DNA of 48,009 nucleotides from Flavobacteriales bacterium (GCA_027024205.1 JALVST010000034.1:1-48009); one strand, 5' to 3'. Shown: positions 17,215 to 26,285, numbered from the stretch's first letter. A program made the numbers and translations. The notes: generated from the letters alone by a model not told the origin.

Positions 17215-17985
17215 ATGAAAATTTTACATTCGAAAATTATAGGAAAAGGTCGTCCGTTATTGATTTTACACGGATTACTCGGAATGGGCGATAATTGGAT
17301 TACACTCGGAAGACAATATGCAGAAAAAGGTTTTAAAGTGCACCTGATAGATCAACGGAATCACGGCAAAAGTTTTCATGATGACGATATGACTTATGAT
17401 GATTTGACAGAAGATTTATATACTTATGTGCAGGCTTACGAATTAAAAAATTTTGATTTAATGGGGCATTCCATGGGGGGTAAAACAGCCATGTTTTTTG
17501 CTTTGCAGTATCCTGAACTTTTACATAAAATGATAGTCGTCGATATGGCTCCAAAAAAGTATCCACCACATCATCGTTTTATCTTTGATACCATACAAAA
17601 AATCGATTTAAGTCGCTTCAATACGCGTCGTAAAATTGAACAATTTGTATTGCAATACATTGAATCAGAGGCAATTGTTAAGTTTATTTTAAAAAATTTG
17701 GCTCGTGATAAACAAAAAAAATTTGTTTGGAAAGCCAATATGCCTGTCCTTTCGGAATCCTTGAGCGATTTGAGTGAAACTTTACCGCCCATGCAAGTCA
17801 GTCACGTGCCGGCTTTGTTTGTCAAAGGCAGTAACTCACCTTATATCTTACCCGAAGATTACAGGCTGATAAAAGCTCATTTTCCCAATTCGGAAATAGT
17901 GGTTATACCACGAAGCGGCCATTGGGTACACGCCGAACAACCGGCACTTTTTTTTGAAAAAACTTTGAATTTTTTGCAGGAATAA
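17215..17985 (+). CDS. Alpha/beta hydrolase (YbfF/ABHD11-like)
   Basis: 256 aa. Oxyanion-hole segment LHGLLGMGDNW, DQRNHGKS, nucleophile Ser86 in GHSMGGKT, and catalytic His in SGHWVHAEQP near the C-terminus. The pattern LLGxxxNW and DxRNHG(R/K)S is that of the YbfF esterase/ABHD11 group, which act on acyl esters or acyl-CoA in the cytoplasm. It follows pdxJ after 13 bp. Substrate is not determined. Confidence 0.88.
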   Translation: MKILHSKIIGKGRPLLILHGLLGMGDNWITLGRQYAEKGFKVHLIDQRNHGKSFHDDDMTYDDLTEDLYTYVQAYELKNFDLMGHSMGGKTAMFFALQYPELLHKMIVVDMAPKKYPPHHRFIFDTIQKIDLSRFNTRRKIEQFVLQYIESEAIVKFILKNLARDKQKKFVWKANMPVLSESLSDLSETLPPMQVSHVPALFVKGSNSPYILPEDYRLIKAHFPNSEIVVIPRSGHWVHAEQPALFFEKTLNFLQE

Positions 17986-18180
17986 CTTTTTTACTAATCA
18001 AAATATTATAATAAAAACTTCGTTGTCAAAGGATTACTGGATATTATGAAATTTAAAATTTTACCGGAAGTCCTTTGTTGATGAAAAGTTGATAAAAATT
18101 TATAAGTTTCACAGTTTACTAGTTGGTGAATGCTAAAAAAGTTTTAATTTTAAAATTTGAAAAAACTCATATAATAGCCT

Positions 18181-18654
18181 ATGTCGGAAACCGGAAAAAT
18201 ATCACAAAAAAAATTATATCAAAAAGAAATTGAAGTGGTTAAAAATAAATTGACGGAATTTTTAGAAAAAAACCATCAGAGAAAAACCCCGGAACGATAT
18301 GCTATCTTGGAAGAAATATACCGGATAGAAGAGCATTTCGATATTGATTATTTATACAAATTGTTCAAACAAAAACATTTCAGTGTTAGTAAAGCTACAA
18401 TATACAATACCTTGGAGTTGTTATTAGAGGCGGGTTTGGTCCGTAAACATCAATTTGGAAAAGTGCAAGCTTTTTATGAGAAAAGTTATTTTAACAAAAA
18501 TCATGACCATATCATCATGCTCGATGATTTTAAGATTATAGAATTTTGCGATCCACGTATCGAGCAAATAAAAAAAGATTTTGAAGAGGCAATGGATATA
18601 GAAATTGAAAGTCATACATTATATTTATATGCCCGTAAAAAGAAAAAAATGTAA
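18181..18654 (+). CDS. Fur-family transcriptional regulator lacking the CxxC zinc site
   Basis: 157 aa. The winged-helix part ([14 protein letters not shown], then [22 protein letters not shown]) and the dimerisation part ([16 protein letters not shown]) match the Fur family. The usual structural-zinc Cys pair is missing: where most Fur proteins have ICLDCG this has IMLDDF, and there is no C-terminal Cys pair. Likely regulatory-site ligands (HDH, E in IIEF, H in IESHTLYL) remain. The DNA target and metal are unknown; it could be a Fur, PerR or Zur homologue. It is 42 bp before dnaB, and there is no iron gene alongside. Confidence 0.88.
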   Translation: MSETGKISQKKLYQKEIEVVKNKLTEFLEKNHQRKTPERYAILEEIYRIEEHFDIDYLYKLFKQKHFSVSKATIYNTLELLLEAGLVRKHQFGKVQAFYEKSYFNKNHDHIIMLDDFKIIEFCDPRIEQIKKDFEEAMDIEIESHTLYLYARKKKKM

Positions 18655-18696
18655 GTAGTTACTTTAATACTTTTTATTACTAAAAAATTAAAGAGA

Positions 18697-20184
18697 ATGG
18701 AGTTACCTGAAAAAAAAGACAAAGCCGTAATAAAGCAAACGCCTAAAAATGTAGGGTTACCGCAACCCAAAGTACCCCCGCAAGCTGTCGATTTGGAAAA
18801 AGCCATTTTGGGAGCCATGATGATTGACAAGCGTGGCGTTGACGAAGTGATAGAATTATTGGATCCGGAAGCTTTTTATTTGCCTGAACATCAAGAGATT
18901 TTTGCGGCTATTACGGATTTGTTTAACAATGGTAAGCCTATAGATATTCTAACGGTTACCGAGGAATTACGACGACGCGGAACTTTACAACAGATAGGCG
19001 GAGAATATTATTTGATCACTTTGTCTAACTTGGTGGCAACGGCAGCTCATGTTGAGTATTATGCCCGCATTGTCTTGCAAATGTTTGTCAAACGCCGTTT
19101 GATTGAAATTTCAAACGATATCATTGAAAAAGCTTACGATGAAACGGTTGATGTACTCGATTTATTGGATAAAGCCGAACAGGAGTTATTTGAAGTATCA
19201 CAAGGAAGTCTGAAATCAAATAGTGCCAAAATAGGAAAGATAGTCACAGAAGTTAAAGAGCAATTGGAACAATTGGCCAAACAGGAAGGTTTGAGTGGTA
19301 TTTCAACGGGTTTTCCTTCTTTGGATGAATATACTTCCGGTTGGCAAAACGGTGATTTGATTATTGTTGCCGCTCGTCCCGGGATGGGAAAAACGGCATT
19401 TGTTTTGTCAATGGCACGCAATATGGCCGTGGACTTTAAAGTACCGGTGGCTATTTTTAACTTGGAAATGACTTCCGACCAATTGATTAAAAGGCTTTTT
19501 GCCATAGAAACGGAAATTCCCGCAGAGAAATTTCGTAGTGGAAAATTGACCGATGTGGAATGGAATTTGCTTAATAGTAGAATGAATAATATTGCAGATG
19601 CGCCTATTTTTATCAATGATTCGAGTATGTTGTCCGTTTTTGATTTGCGGTCGCAAGCCCGTAAACTCAAGAGAGTGGAAAATATCGGGGTTTTAATTAT
19701 CGACTATTTACAATTGATGACGGCACAAACCAATAATAAAACCGGAAACCGTGAACAGGAGATTTCGACCATTTCCCGTAATTTGAAGGCTTTGGCCAAA
19801 GAATTGAACATTCCGGTTATCGCCTTATCGCAATTGTCCCGGAAAGTGGAAGAACGTACGGATAAATCAGGGCACAAACGACCGCAATTGGCTGATTTGC
19901 GTGAATCCGGAGCCATAGAGCAAGATGCCGATATCGTTAGTTTTATCTATCGCCCCGAATATTATAAAATTGAGTCGTGGGAAGATGAAATGCCTACACA
20001 AGACCAAGCTGAGTTTATTATCGCCAAGCACCGTAACGGAAAAACCGGTTCTATCAGATTAAAATTTGATTCGAGATTCGGCCGTTTTTCGGAGTTGAAT
20101 ACCTTGAGCGAATTTACCATGGAATCTAAATTAAACCAAATCAGCCCCAATACCGGATTGAGTCCTGATGATTTTGAATTTTAA
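18697..20184 (+). CDS. dnaB: Replicative DNA helicase DnaB
   Basis: Hexameric 5'-3' helicase at the replication fork. 495 aa: N-terminal domain with PQAVDLEKAILGAMMID at about residues 28-45, and the RecA-like domain with Walker A ARPGMGKTAFVLS near residue 225, Walker B VLIIDYLQLM, DLRESGAIEQDADIV and KHRNGKTG at the end. The first ~25 residues are a charged extension. It is followed 14 bp later by the conserved secreted protein gene. No intein interrupts the Walker regions. Confidence 0.98.
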   Translation: MELPEKKDKAVIKQTPKNVGLPQPKVPPQAVDLEKAILGAMMIDKRGVDEVIELLDPEAFYLPEHQEIFAAITDLFNNGKPIDILTVTEELRRRGTLQQIGGEYYLITLSNLVATAAHVEYYARIVLQMFVKRRLIEISNDIIEKAYDETVDVLDLLDKAEQELFEVSQGSLKSNSAKIGKIVTEVKEQLEQLAKQEGLSGISTGFPSLDEYTSGWQNGDLIIVAARPGMGKTAFVLSMARNMAVDFKVPVAIFNLEMTSDQLIKRLFAIETEIPAEKFRSGKLTDVEWNLLNSRMNNIADAPIFINDSSMLSVFDLRSQARKLKRVENIGVLIIDYLQLMTAQTNNKTGNREQEISTISRNLKALAKELNIPVIALSQLSRKVEERTDKSGHKRPQLADLRESGAIEQDADIVSFIYRPEYYKIESWEDEMPTQDQAEFIIAKHRNGKTGSIRLKFDSRFGRFSELNTLSEFTMESKLNQISPNTGLSPDDFEF

Positions 20185-20198
20185 TCATTTTACACAAG

Positions 20199-21470
20199 AT
20201 GAAAGCAATATACCATTTTAAATATATCTTTGTTTTTACCCTGTTTTTTATTTGGCAAACCGGTTTGGCCAAGTTTATTTTGATACCTATGGATGAACAT
20301 CAGCATAATCATCTCAAAGCTTATGGTATTGTTTACAAAGCTCTGCAACAACATATCAAGGTAAAATGGTTGCTCAATTACCGTGGCGGGTCTTTTTTGA
20401 TTCCTTATGATGAGCAAATTAAAGAAGAATGTCAAATAAGAGGCGTTGATTTTGAATTGATTACAGAAGATGAAGCCGCCCAAATCTTAAAAGAAATCAG
20501 TTCGCCGTCCAAAAATAAGGAAGCGGTTACACTGGAAAAAGCCCCAAAAATAGCCGTATATTCTCCAAAAGATAAAGCCCCTTGGGATGATGCCGTTACT
20601 TTGGTGTTGTCATATGCCGAAATTCCTTATGATGTGGTTTATGACGAAGATGTGCTCAACGATAAGTTGTTGCAATACGATTGGTTACATTTGCATCATG
20701 AAGATTTTACCGGACAATACGGCCGTTTTTATGCGGCATTTCATACAGCCCCATGGTATATCAAACGAAAAAAAGAACTGGAAGATCTGGCTCATCGGTT
20801 GGGATTTAACAAAGTGTCACAATTAAAACTGGCCGTTGCTAAAAAAATCAGAGATTATGTAATAGGCGGTGGTTTTATGTTTGCCATGTGTTCGGCAACT
20901 GATTCTTTTGATATTGCCTTGGCAGCCGATGGGGTTGATATTTGTGAACCGATGTTTGACGGTGACCCTTCCGATACCGGTTATCAATCAAAACTGGATT
21001 ATAGTAAAACCTTTGCATTTACCGGTTTTGTTTTGGAACCGAACCCGATGGTTTACGAGTTTTCCAATATAGATACTACAACAAAACGGCGGATACCCCG
21101 AGAAACCGATTATTTTGAACTGAACGAATTTTCGGCAAAATGGGATCCGGTTCCTACCATGCTGACTCAAAACCATACGATTATGATTAAAGGTTTTATG
21201 GGGCAGACTACGGCGTTTGACCGGAAATTAATCAAACCGGATGTAATTATTTTAGCTGAAAATCGTATCAATGGTGAAGCCCGGTATATCCACGGGGTTA
21301 GAGGTAAAGGGATGTTTACCTTTTACGGCGGACACGATCCAGAAGATTATAGTCACAGGGTCGGCGACCCTAAAACCGAACTGGATTTGCATCCGACTTC
21401 TCCCGGTTACCGGCTGATTCTCAATAATGTATTGTTCCCCGCAGCCAAAAAGAAACATAAAAAGACTTAG
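20199..21470 (+). CDS. Conserved exported protein, often labelled 'asparagine synthetase B' in Bacteroidota
   Basis: 423 aa with an N-terminal hydrophobic signal (residues ~8-24, ending QTGLA). The sequence closely follows a protein conserved in Bacteroidota: HLKAYGIVYKAL, LLNYRGGSFL, LHHEDFTGQYGRFY, MCSATDSFDIALAADGVDICEPMFDGDPSD, NGEARYIHG and HDPEDYSHRVGDP. It has no asparagine-synthetase (AsnB) catalytic features: no Cys2 N-terminal nucleophile, and no PP-loop was seen. The middle part, with GGGFMFAMCSATD, looks more like a class-I glutamine-amidotransferase-like or ThuA-like fold with a Cys in the nucleophile position, but that is inference. Function unknown. It is 14 bp after dnaB. Confidence 0.75.
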   Translation: MKAIYHFKYIFVFTLFFIWQTGLAKFILIPMDEHQHNHLKAYGIVYKALQQHIKVKWLLNYRGGSFLIPYDEQIKEECQIRGVDFELITEDEAAQILKEISSPSKNKEAVTLEKAPKIAVYSPKDKAPWDDAVTLVLSYAEIPYDVVYDEDVLNDKLLQYDWLHLHHEDFTGQYGRFYAAFHTAPWYIKRKKELEDLAHRLGFNKVSQLKLAVAKKIRDYVIGGGFMFAMCSATDSFDIALAADGVDICEPMFDGDPSDTGYQSKLDYSKTFAFTGFVLEPNPMVYEFSNIDTTTKRRIPRETDYFELNEFSAKWDPVPTMLTQNHTIMIKGFMGQTTAFDRKLIKPDVIILAENRINGEARYIHGVRGKGMFTFYGGHDPEDYSHRVGDPKTELDLHPTSPGYRLILNNVLFPAAKKKHKKT

Positions 21471-21582
21471 ATTAGTTAAAAGTTTATATTGACTGTCCAT
21501 TTAAAAACATCAAATAATACGTTGATAAGGGGATGGTTTTTATCAGTTGGGAAGATGAATTTTAGAATATTTGCAATTTTTA

Positions 21583-21624
21583 TCAACAAAAAATGTAGCA
21601 TGCGCATGCTACATTTTTTGTTGA
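21583..21624. terminator. Perfect 42-bp palindrome, bidirectional terminator
   Basis: A perfect inverted repeat of 21 bp per arm with no loop. Its core is TGTAGCATGCGCATGCTACA, flanked by A6 on the left and T6 on the right, so a T-run follows the GC-rich stem on both strands. It lies between a plus-strand and a minus-strand gene that converge. Confidence 0.85.
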
Positions 21625-21651
21625 ATAGTTGAATGTTTAATGAGAAAAAAA

Positions 21652-22710
21652 TTAAAAATTAAAACCCAAATCGCCCGGAATTATTCCAACTGTTTTTTGA
21701 TTGATTAAATGACCGTCAGAAACATCGAAAACGGAAACCGTGCCTTCCTGTTGATAATCAAGGGCGTCAGTGATGTATATTTTTTCGTTGTATATTTCCA
21801 TGTTGTAAGCTTCTCCGTTATATGTCATAAATTCTGAACTTGGTAATGCGGTATCTCCGGTATTCATTTTGTAAACTTTAGCGTCCATGTAATAGTATAA
21901 ATCATCACCGGACAAACTTAAAAAACCGGGATGTTCGGTAGTAGCGAAATCAAAAGTAGCTTCAATATTAAAATTATTGTTCATATCTATTTTGTAGAGT
22001 TGTCCGGCAGTTTCGTTGCCAGTCCAGTCCGGTTCACCGCCACACAAAACCCATAAATAGTTGTCTTTGATGACCATTGAATTGGGACGGTCCCCAACCG
22101 TGATTGTATTTGTAACTTCTTTCAAAATCAAATCGAAAACGGTAACTTTGTTGTTGGTGCCCCATGCCCCTTGATGTGCTACAAATAAATAATCATCGTT
22201 TTTAACCATTTTTTCGGGGCCCAGAGCCACGGGAATATGACCGGTTACTTGATCACTGTTAGTGTTGACGATAGCTAAATAATCATCTGTGCTGTCCGAA
22301 GGGTCTCCCCAGCAAGTAACCAATGCAGTATGACTACCGATTGTTTCAAAATATCTCGGATCAGATAAACCGCTTGAAATTGTAGCAACGCGTTCCATCG
22401 TATCATCTTTAACAACTTCAATCTTATTTGATCCGGTAACAACGATGTACGCTTTATTGTTGCTAAACCCGACAGATTGTGCCTGGTCGCCCAAAGCCGT
22501 ATTATTTACCGATTGATAAACGTCATTGGTTACCGTTGAGAAGTCCTTACTTCCAAAACTGATACTTGCATTGCCTTGCATAAAATTACCCTCATTGATA
22601 ACGAAAACCCCGGAAGCAAATTCGCCTTCGGATTCTGTGGTTTTGGGTTTTTTACAGCTTAAAATACTGATAATTAGTGTTAAAGCTAAAAGAAAATTGA
22701 TTTGTTTCAT
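21652..22710 (-). CDS. Surface beta-propeller lipoprotein, BtuG-like (DUF5074/YncE type)
   Basis: 352 aa. Lipoprotein signal MKQINFLLALTLIISILSC, with the lipidated Cys at residue 19, then a charged start (KKPKTTE). The rest is repeated propeller blades (for example VFDLILKEVTNTITVGDRPN and SVFDVSDGHLINQ). In Bacteroides, surface propeller lipoproteins of this kind (BtuG) sit on BtuB and capture B12 with very high affinity. The evidence for that role here is context: it lies 5 bp after the TonB receptor gene and under the B12 riboswitch. Binding itself is not shown by the sequence. Confidence 0.8.
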   Translation of the reverse strand: MKQINFLLALTLIISILSCKKPKTTESEGEFASGVFVINEGNFMQGNASISFGSKDFSTVTNDVYQSVNNTALGDQAQSVGFSNNKAYIVVTGSNKIEVVKDDTMERVATISSGLSDPRYFETIGSHTALVTCWGDPSDSTDDYLAIVNTNSDQVTGHIPVALGPEKMVKNDDYLFVAHQGAWGTNNKVTVFDLILKEVTNTITVGDRPNSMVIKDNYLWVLCGGEPDWTGNETAGQLYKIDMNNNFNIEATFDFATTEHPGFLSLSGDDLYYYMDAKVYKMNTGDTALPSSEFMTYNGEAYNMEIYNEKIYITDALDYQQEGTVSVFDVSDGHLINQKTVGIIPGDLGFNF

Positions 22711-22715
22711 AATAT

Positions 22716-24536
22716 TTAAATTTTAAAGTTTAAGATAAATTCATAAAACCGTCCCGGTTGCGGACGGGAAGGAACATTTTCATAATATGTATTTAATAGA
22801 TTATTAATGTTAAATTGTATATTTATATGTTGTCCGTAATTGTGGCTCAAAGATAAACTATGTAAATGATATGCCGGTAAAAATTTAGTATTTGTCGTTG
22901 TCGTGAAAATTTTACCTTGATATCTGTATCGATAACTCAAAGTATAAGATTTATAGACAAATTTAAAGCTATTCAAACCGGTTATTTGCGGTGTGAATGG
23001 TAACAATTTATTGTTCTTTTGATTGACAGCCCGGTTGTAATTAACTTCTATCCGGTTGGATAAAGTTATTGAATTGTTGATTTTCAACACCTTATGTAAA
23101 GACACTTCAATACCGGAATAACGCACTGTTTCAAAGTTTTCCGGATACCAATATTGATGTTGTCCCGGGACCCATTTAATCAAGTTGTGACTGTCGATAT
23201 AAAAAATGCCCAAATGCGTTTCAAAATTCCGTTGATTATAATTGTAAACGGCATCGAAACTGTAACTTGTTTCGGGTTGTAATCCGGGATTGCCGCCGGG
23301 CGTCCAATATAAGTCGTTAAAAGTGGGAAGCCTAAAATTTTTCGAGGCACTGAAACGGAAATGATGATAAGTATGAAACGGAATATGTAAAGCTAACGCT
23401 CCAATTATTGGTATTTTAAGATCCGGATTGAAATCTTGACGTAATTTTATTTGATAATCTATATTATTGAGCTGATGTGACCAAATCAAAAAAGTAGCAA
23501 AATTATTTCTGATATGCTTGCCGGTATGGTCACCTGTTCCGGTTTGTTTAGATATTTCATTGCCTATTACAAGATTGTAAGTTTTGTGCAATCTGAAATT
23601 TAACAGGTTTCTTACAAGTATGCTTTGTGCAGCGCTTTGGCTGTTACCGGCTAAATTTTTATTGAAAAAATATTGATATTTCTCATGCAGGTAAACCATT
23701 TCCGTACGACTGGAAAAATAACGGTTTTGCCAAAACCATCCACTTAAAATATTTGTGTTTCCGGTAAACAATTCGGCATTTTGAGGCATATAAAGGGTTC
23801 TTGAAGTTTCACGGTCAAGCTTTGAAATTTTGTATTTGATATACAATTGATGATGATGCAATTTAATCCCGTTTATAAAACTAAAATCCCAACCTTGGTA
23901 ACGGCCGTTTTCATTTTTGATCCGGTATCCGGGATACGGATAATCATTTTTTGATTTTTGAATCTGAAAACCGAATTTTGTATAAGTTTTATTATTGCCG
24001 CTTATGATTTTAAAGTGATTTATCCCTGTTCTAAAACTGCCTATTTTGGTGTGATTGGATATGTGAAAAGTGTCTTTGAAAGTTATCTTGTCATTAAAAA
24101 CAACGATGCCCCCTATGGCACCACTACCAAAAATGACGCTGCTTCCCCCTTTTTTTATAAAAATTTCGTCAAATCCGCCGGGTGAAAACGTGTTCAAATC
24201 CGTTTGTCCGTTGAGTATGGAATTCACAGAAATACCGTTCCAGACAATTTGTGTGTGAACGGGCCCTGTTCCTCTTAACGAAATACCGGATACCATTCCT
24301 CTTCCGTATTCTTTGAAAAAAACAGCTGTGTTTTGAATTAAAAGTTCCGTTAAAGAACTTGTGCCGGACAATGAATCGGGAAGCTTGGTAAGTTGGTAGG
24401 GGTTAAATACTTTTTTGCAGGACAATCCTTCTATAAAAACGGAATCCAAAACATAGTTTTGTTTCTGCAATTTTTGTCCCGGAACGGTTTGCGTTATAAA
24501 AATAAATAGCAGTAAAAAAAACAATAGATGTTTCAT
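22716..24536 (-). CDS. btuB: TonB-dependent cobalamin receptor (BtuB-like)
   Basis: Outer-membrane receptor that imports B12 using TonB energy. 606 aa: signal peptide to about residue 20 (FITQTVPGQ), a plug domain with the usual LTELLIQNTAVFFKEYGRGMVSGISLRG and QIVWNGISVNS and GSSVIFGSGAIGG motifs, then a beta-barrel ending in a C-terminal aromatic/hydrophobic strand (FYEFILNFKI). LLNTYYENVPSRPQPGR near the end is a typical TonB-receptor C-terminal motif. Gene-symbol use is based on the cobalamin riboswitch in its leader. It is the first gene of a two-gene operon with the BtuG-like gene. Confidence 0.88.
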   Translation of the reverse strand: MKHLLFFLLLFIFITQTVPGQKLQKQNYVLDSVFIEGLSCKKVFNPYQLTKLPDSLSGTSSLTELLIQNTAVFFKEYGRGMVSGISLRGTGPVHTQIVWNGISVNSILNGQTDLNTFSPGGFDEIFIKKGGSSVIFGSGAIGGIVVFNDKITFKDTFHISNHTKIGSFRTGINHFKIISGNNKTYTKFGFQIQKSKNDYPYPGYRIKNENGRYQGWDFSFINGIKLHHHQLYIKYKISKLDRETSRTLYMPQNAELFTGNTNILSGWFWQNRYFSSRTEMVYLHEKYQYFFNKNLAGNSQSAAQSILVRNLLNFRLHKTYNLVIGNEISKQTGTGDHTGKHIRNNFATFLIWSHQLNNIDYQIKLRQDFNPDLKIPIIGALALHIPFHTYHHFRFSASKNFRLPTFNDLYWTPGGNPGLQPETSYSFDAVYNYNQRNFETHLGIFYIDSHNLIKWVPGQHQYWYPENFETVRYSGIEVSLHKVLKINNSITLSNRIEVNYNRAVNQKNNKLLPFTPQITGLNSFKFVYKSYTLSYRYRYQGKIFTTTTNTKFLPAYHLHSLSLSHNYGQHINIQFNINNLLNTYYENVPSRPQPGRFYEFILNFKI

Positions 24537-24545
24537 AAGATTTTT

Positions 24546-24564
24546 AACCTTTCCTCCGAAGGTT
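24546..24564 (-). promoter_or_regulatory. Hairpin displaying a ribosome-binding site before btuB
   Basis: On the minus strand AACCTT and AAGGTT form a 6-bp stem around the loop CGGAGGA. The loop contains a strong Shine-Dalgarno-like GGAGGA, about 15 nt before the btuB ATG. It lies between the riboswitch aptamer and the gene, so it may be the expression platform acting on translation. Strong Shine-Dalgarno sequences are uncommon in this window. Confidence 0.5.
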
Positions 24565-24581
24565 TTATCATTTTAGGTTAC

Positions 24582-24746
24582 CGGTTTAGCAGGTCTCCTG
24601 GCTTGCGTCTTATGTTTGGCCTTCCCATTTCAGCTGTTAGAAACAGTGGCGAAAGTTAAACATAAGCTTTATAGCTTACAGTTGCGGGGACAGCTTAGGA
24701 TTTGCACCTAATTCCCTTTTAATTCCGTTTACCGGAAACTAAACCG
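24582..24746 (-). ncRNA. Cobalamin riboswitch
   Basis: Read on the minus strand, the conserved parts are in order: a closing stem (TAAACC at 24740-24745 with GGTTTA at 24583-24588), AGGTGCAAATCCTAAGCTG, TCCCCGCAACTGTAAG, GCCACTG (plus-strand 24644-24650), GGGAAGG, and the B12 box AAGCCAGGAGACCTGC (plus-strand 24589-24604). This is a standard cobalamin aptamer in the leader of the btuB-like gene. High B12 is expected to lower expression of the receptor and lipoprotein. It covers much of the 348-bp gap between btuB and the LUD gene. Confidence 0.95.
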
Positions 24747-24749
24747 TTG

Positions 24750-24757
24750 CAAATTTA
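24750..24757 (-). promoter_or_regulatory. -7 box of the B12-uptake operon
   Basis: TAAATTTG on the minus strand, immediately before the aptamer (24746). The transcript would start at about the first base of the riboswitch closing stem. Confidence 0.6.
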
Positions 24758-24846
24758 AAAATTATTAATTTCCGACCGGTTGATTTTTTTATTTTTTTTT
24801 ATTTTTTTTGTGAGATATTTAGTTTTTCAATATCAAGCATATTTTT

Positions 24847-24854
24847 TATCTTTG
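24847..24854 (+). promoter_or_regulatory. -7 box of the LUD-cdsA-psd operon
   Basis: TATCTTTG matches TAnnTTTG, 30 nt before the ATG at 24885. Confidence 0.55.
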
Positions 24855-24884
24855 TAGTTGAATTTTAAGTTTTTAAAATGATAT

Positions 24885-25463
24885 ATGGATTTTTTTAAGC
24901 GTCTTTTTCCTTCCAAAACAAAAAAATATGAACATCTGGATGAAGTTTCGCAAGATATGAATACGGAACAAATGTCTATTGACGAACTTTTTGTATTTAA
25001 TTTCAAACAAAAAGGCGGTGCTTTCTTTTATCCGGAGGATTTGAATGATTTTACAGACAGTTTGAAACAACTTTTAAAATATTTGAATGCTGAAAAATAT
25101 ACTGTGTTGGAGCAACCTTATTATCGTTTTTTAAAAAGAATGTCTATTCCCGCTACGGACCAATTTGATAAAAACGGGGTACTATTAGGGGGGTGTGAGG
25201 CTCTTATTGCCGATGAAGGGGCAATAATGACAACGGCAGAACATACCCGGGAATTTAGAAACCGTGAACTGCCGCGACGCCGGGTTATTGTAGCTTTGTC
25301 TGACCAAATTACGCCTAATAAATCACAAGCACTGACCCGGATTAATAATAAATTTGAAAAACCGCCGGCAAATATCCAAACAATGAGTATATTTGCCCGG
25401 CCCGAAAATGATTTATCTGGAAACAATTGGTACGAAACCTATTTGTTTTTGATAGAGAATTGA
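24885..25463 (+). CDS. LUD-domain (LutC/YkgG-like) protein
   Basis: 192 aa. The C-terminal half (GCEALIADEGAIMTTAEHTREFRNRELPRRRVIVAL) matches the LUD/LutC domain, whose other members take part in lactate use. In Bacteroidota this protein commonly lies beside cdsA and not beside lutA/lutB; here it is likewise followed by cdsA 34 bp later. A role in lactate metabolism is therefore not supported by context. No signal peptide; cytoplasmic. Exact function unknown. Confidence 0.75.
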   Translation: MDFFKRLFPSKTKKYEHLDEVSQDMNTEQMSIDELFVFNFKQKGGAFFYPEDLNDFTDSLKQLLKYLNAEKYTVLEQPYYRFLKRMSIPATDQFDKNGVLLGGCEALIADEGAIMTTAEHTREFRNRELPRRRVIVALSDQITPNKSQALTRINNKFEKPPANIQTMSIFARPENDLSGNNWYETYLFLIEN

Positions 25464-25497
25464 AACAATATTTATAAAAACAACGCAAAAAAAATAA

Positions 25498-26280
25498 ATG
25501 AACGAACTTCTAAAACGTACTTTTTTCGGTTTTCTTTATGCTTTAACTGTTATTTTGGCATTACAGTTTTATTCGTGGACGGCCGTTTTATTGGGATTTT
25601 TTTTGCTTCTCGGATTACGGGAATTTTCTGCATTGACCGGTTTTTCTTATAAAAGGGTTTTGATACCGGCATTTTTTATTTTTTTGACGGCTTTTTTACA
25701 TCATTATCCCGCTATTGACAGTCAAGTTGTCAAGATAGCCGGTGCTTTCACTTTGTTGGTATTGTTTCTACCTTTTGTAAATTTTATTTTCTACCGAATT
25801 TCTTTGAACGAATTGACCAATTTGTATTTAACGGTTTTTTACTTGGCCGTACCGTTTTCATTGGCATTACATATGGATAATAAACTGCTCTTGTCTATAT
25901 TTTTTATTATATGGGCCTCGGATAGTTTTGCATATTTAACCGGAAAATATTTCGGAAAACATAAATTAGCAGAGAAAATTTCTCCTAAAAAAACCATTGA
26001 AGGGGCATTGGGCGGATTGATGGGCGGATTGGTAACGGCTTATCTGTTGTTCCGGTTTAGCGGTTGGGATTTTAAGATGAATATCTTGCAATTTTTTATT
26101 TTGACGTTTATAATTGTTATTTTTGGCACATTAGGGGATTTGTTGGAATCCCGTTTTAAACGCTTGGCAAATGTTAAGGATTCCGGCCATATTATTCCCG
26201 GACACGGTGGTATTTTAGACCGGTTAGACAGTTTTATTTTGACGGTGCCTTTTGTGTTTGTTTATTTGCTAATTATTTGA
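25498..26280 (+). CDS. cdsA: Phosphatidate cytidylyltransferase
   Basis: Makes CDP-diacylglycerol from phosphatidate and CTP, the branch point of phospholipid synthesis. 260 aa, a multi-pass inner-membrane protein with about seven hydrophobic segments. Family motifs: SDSFAYLTGKYFGKHKLAEKISPKKTIEGALGG, GDLLESRFKR, and the C-terminal signature KDSGHIIPGHGGILDRLDS. The stop codon is 5 nt before the psd ATG, so the two are probably translated together. Confidence 0.96.
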   Translation: MNELLKRTFFGFLYALTVILALQFYSWTAVLLGFFLLLGLREFSALTGFSYKRVLIPAFFIFLTAFLHHYPAIDSQVVKIAGAFTLLVLFLPFVNFIFYRISLNELTNLYLTVFYLAVPFSLALHMDNKLLLSIFFIIWASDSFAYLTGKYFGKHKLAEKISPKKTIEGALGGLMGGLVTAYLLFRFSGWDFKMNILQFFILTFIIVIFGTLGDLLESRFKRLANVKDSGHIIPGHGGILDRLDSFILTVPFVFVYLLII

Positions 26281-26285
26281 TTATC

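Noticed and set aside
18020-18085. CAAAGGA / TCCTTTG inverted repeat in the gap before the Fur gene
   Set aside because: Only 7 bp with a loop of about 45 nt; not distinguishable from chance in AT-rich sequence.
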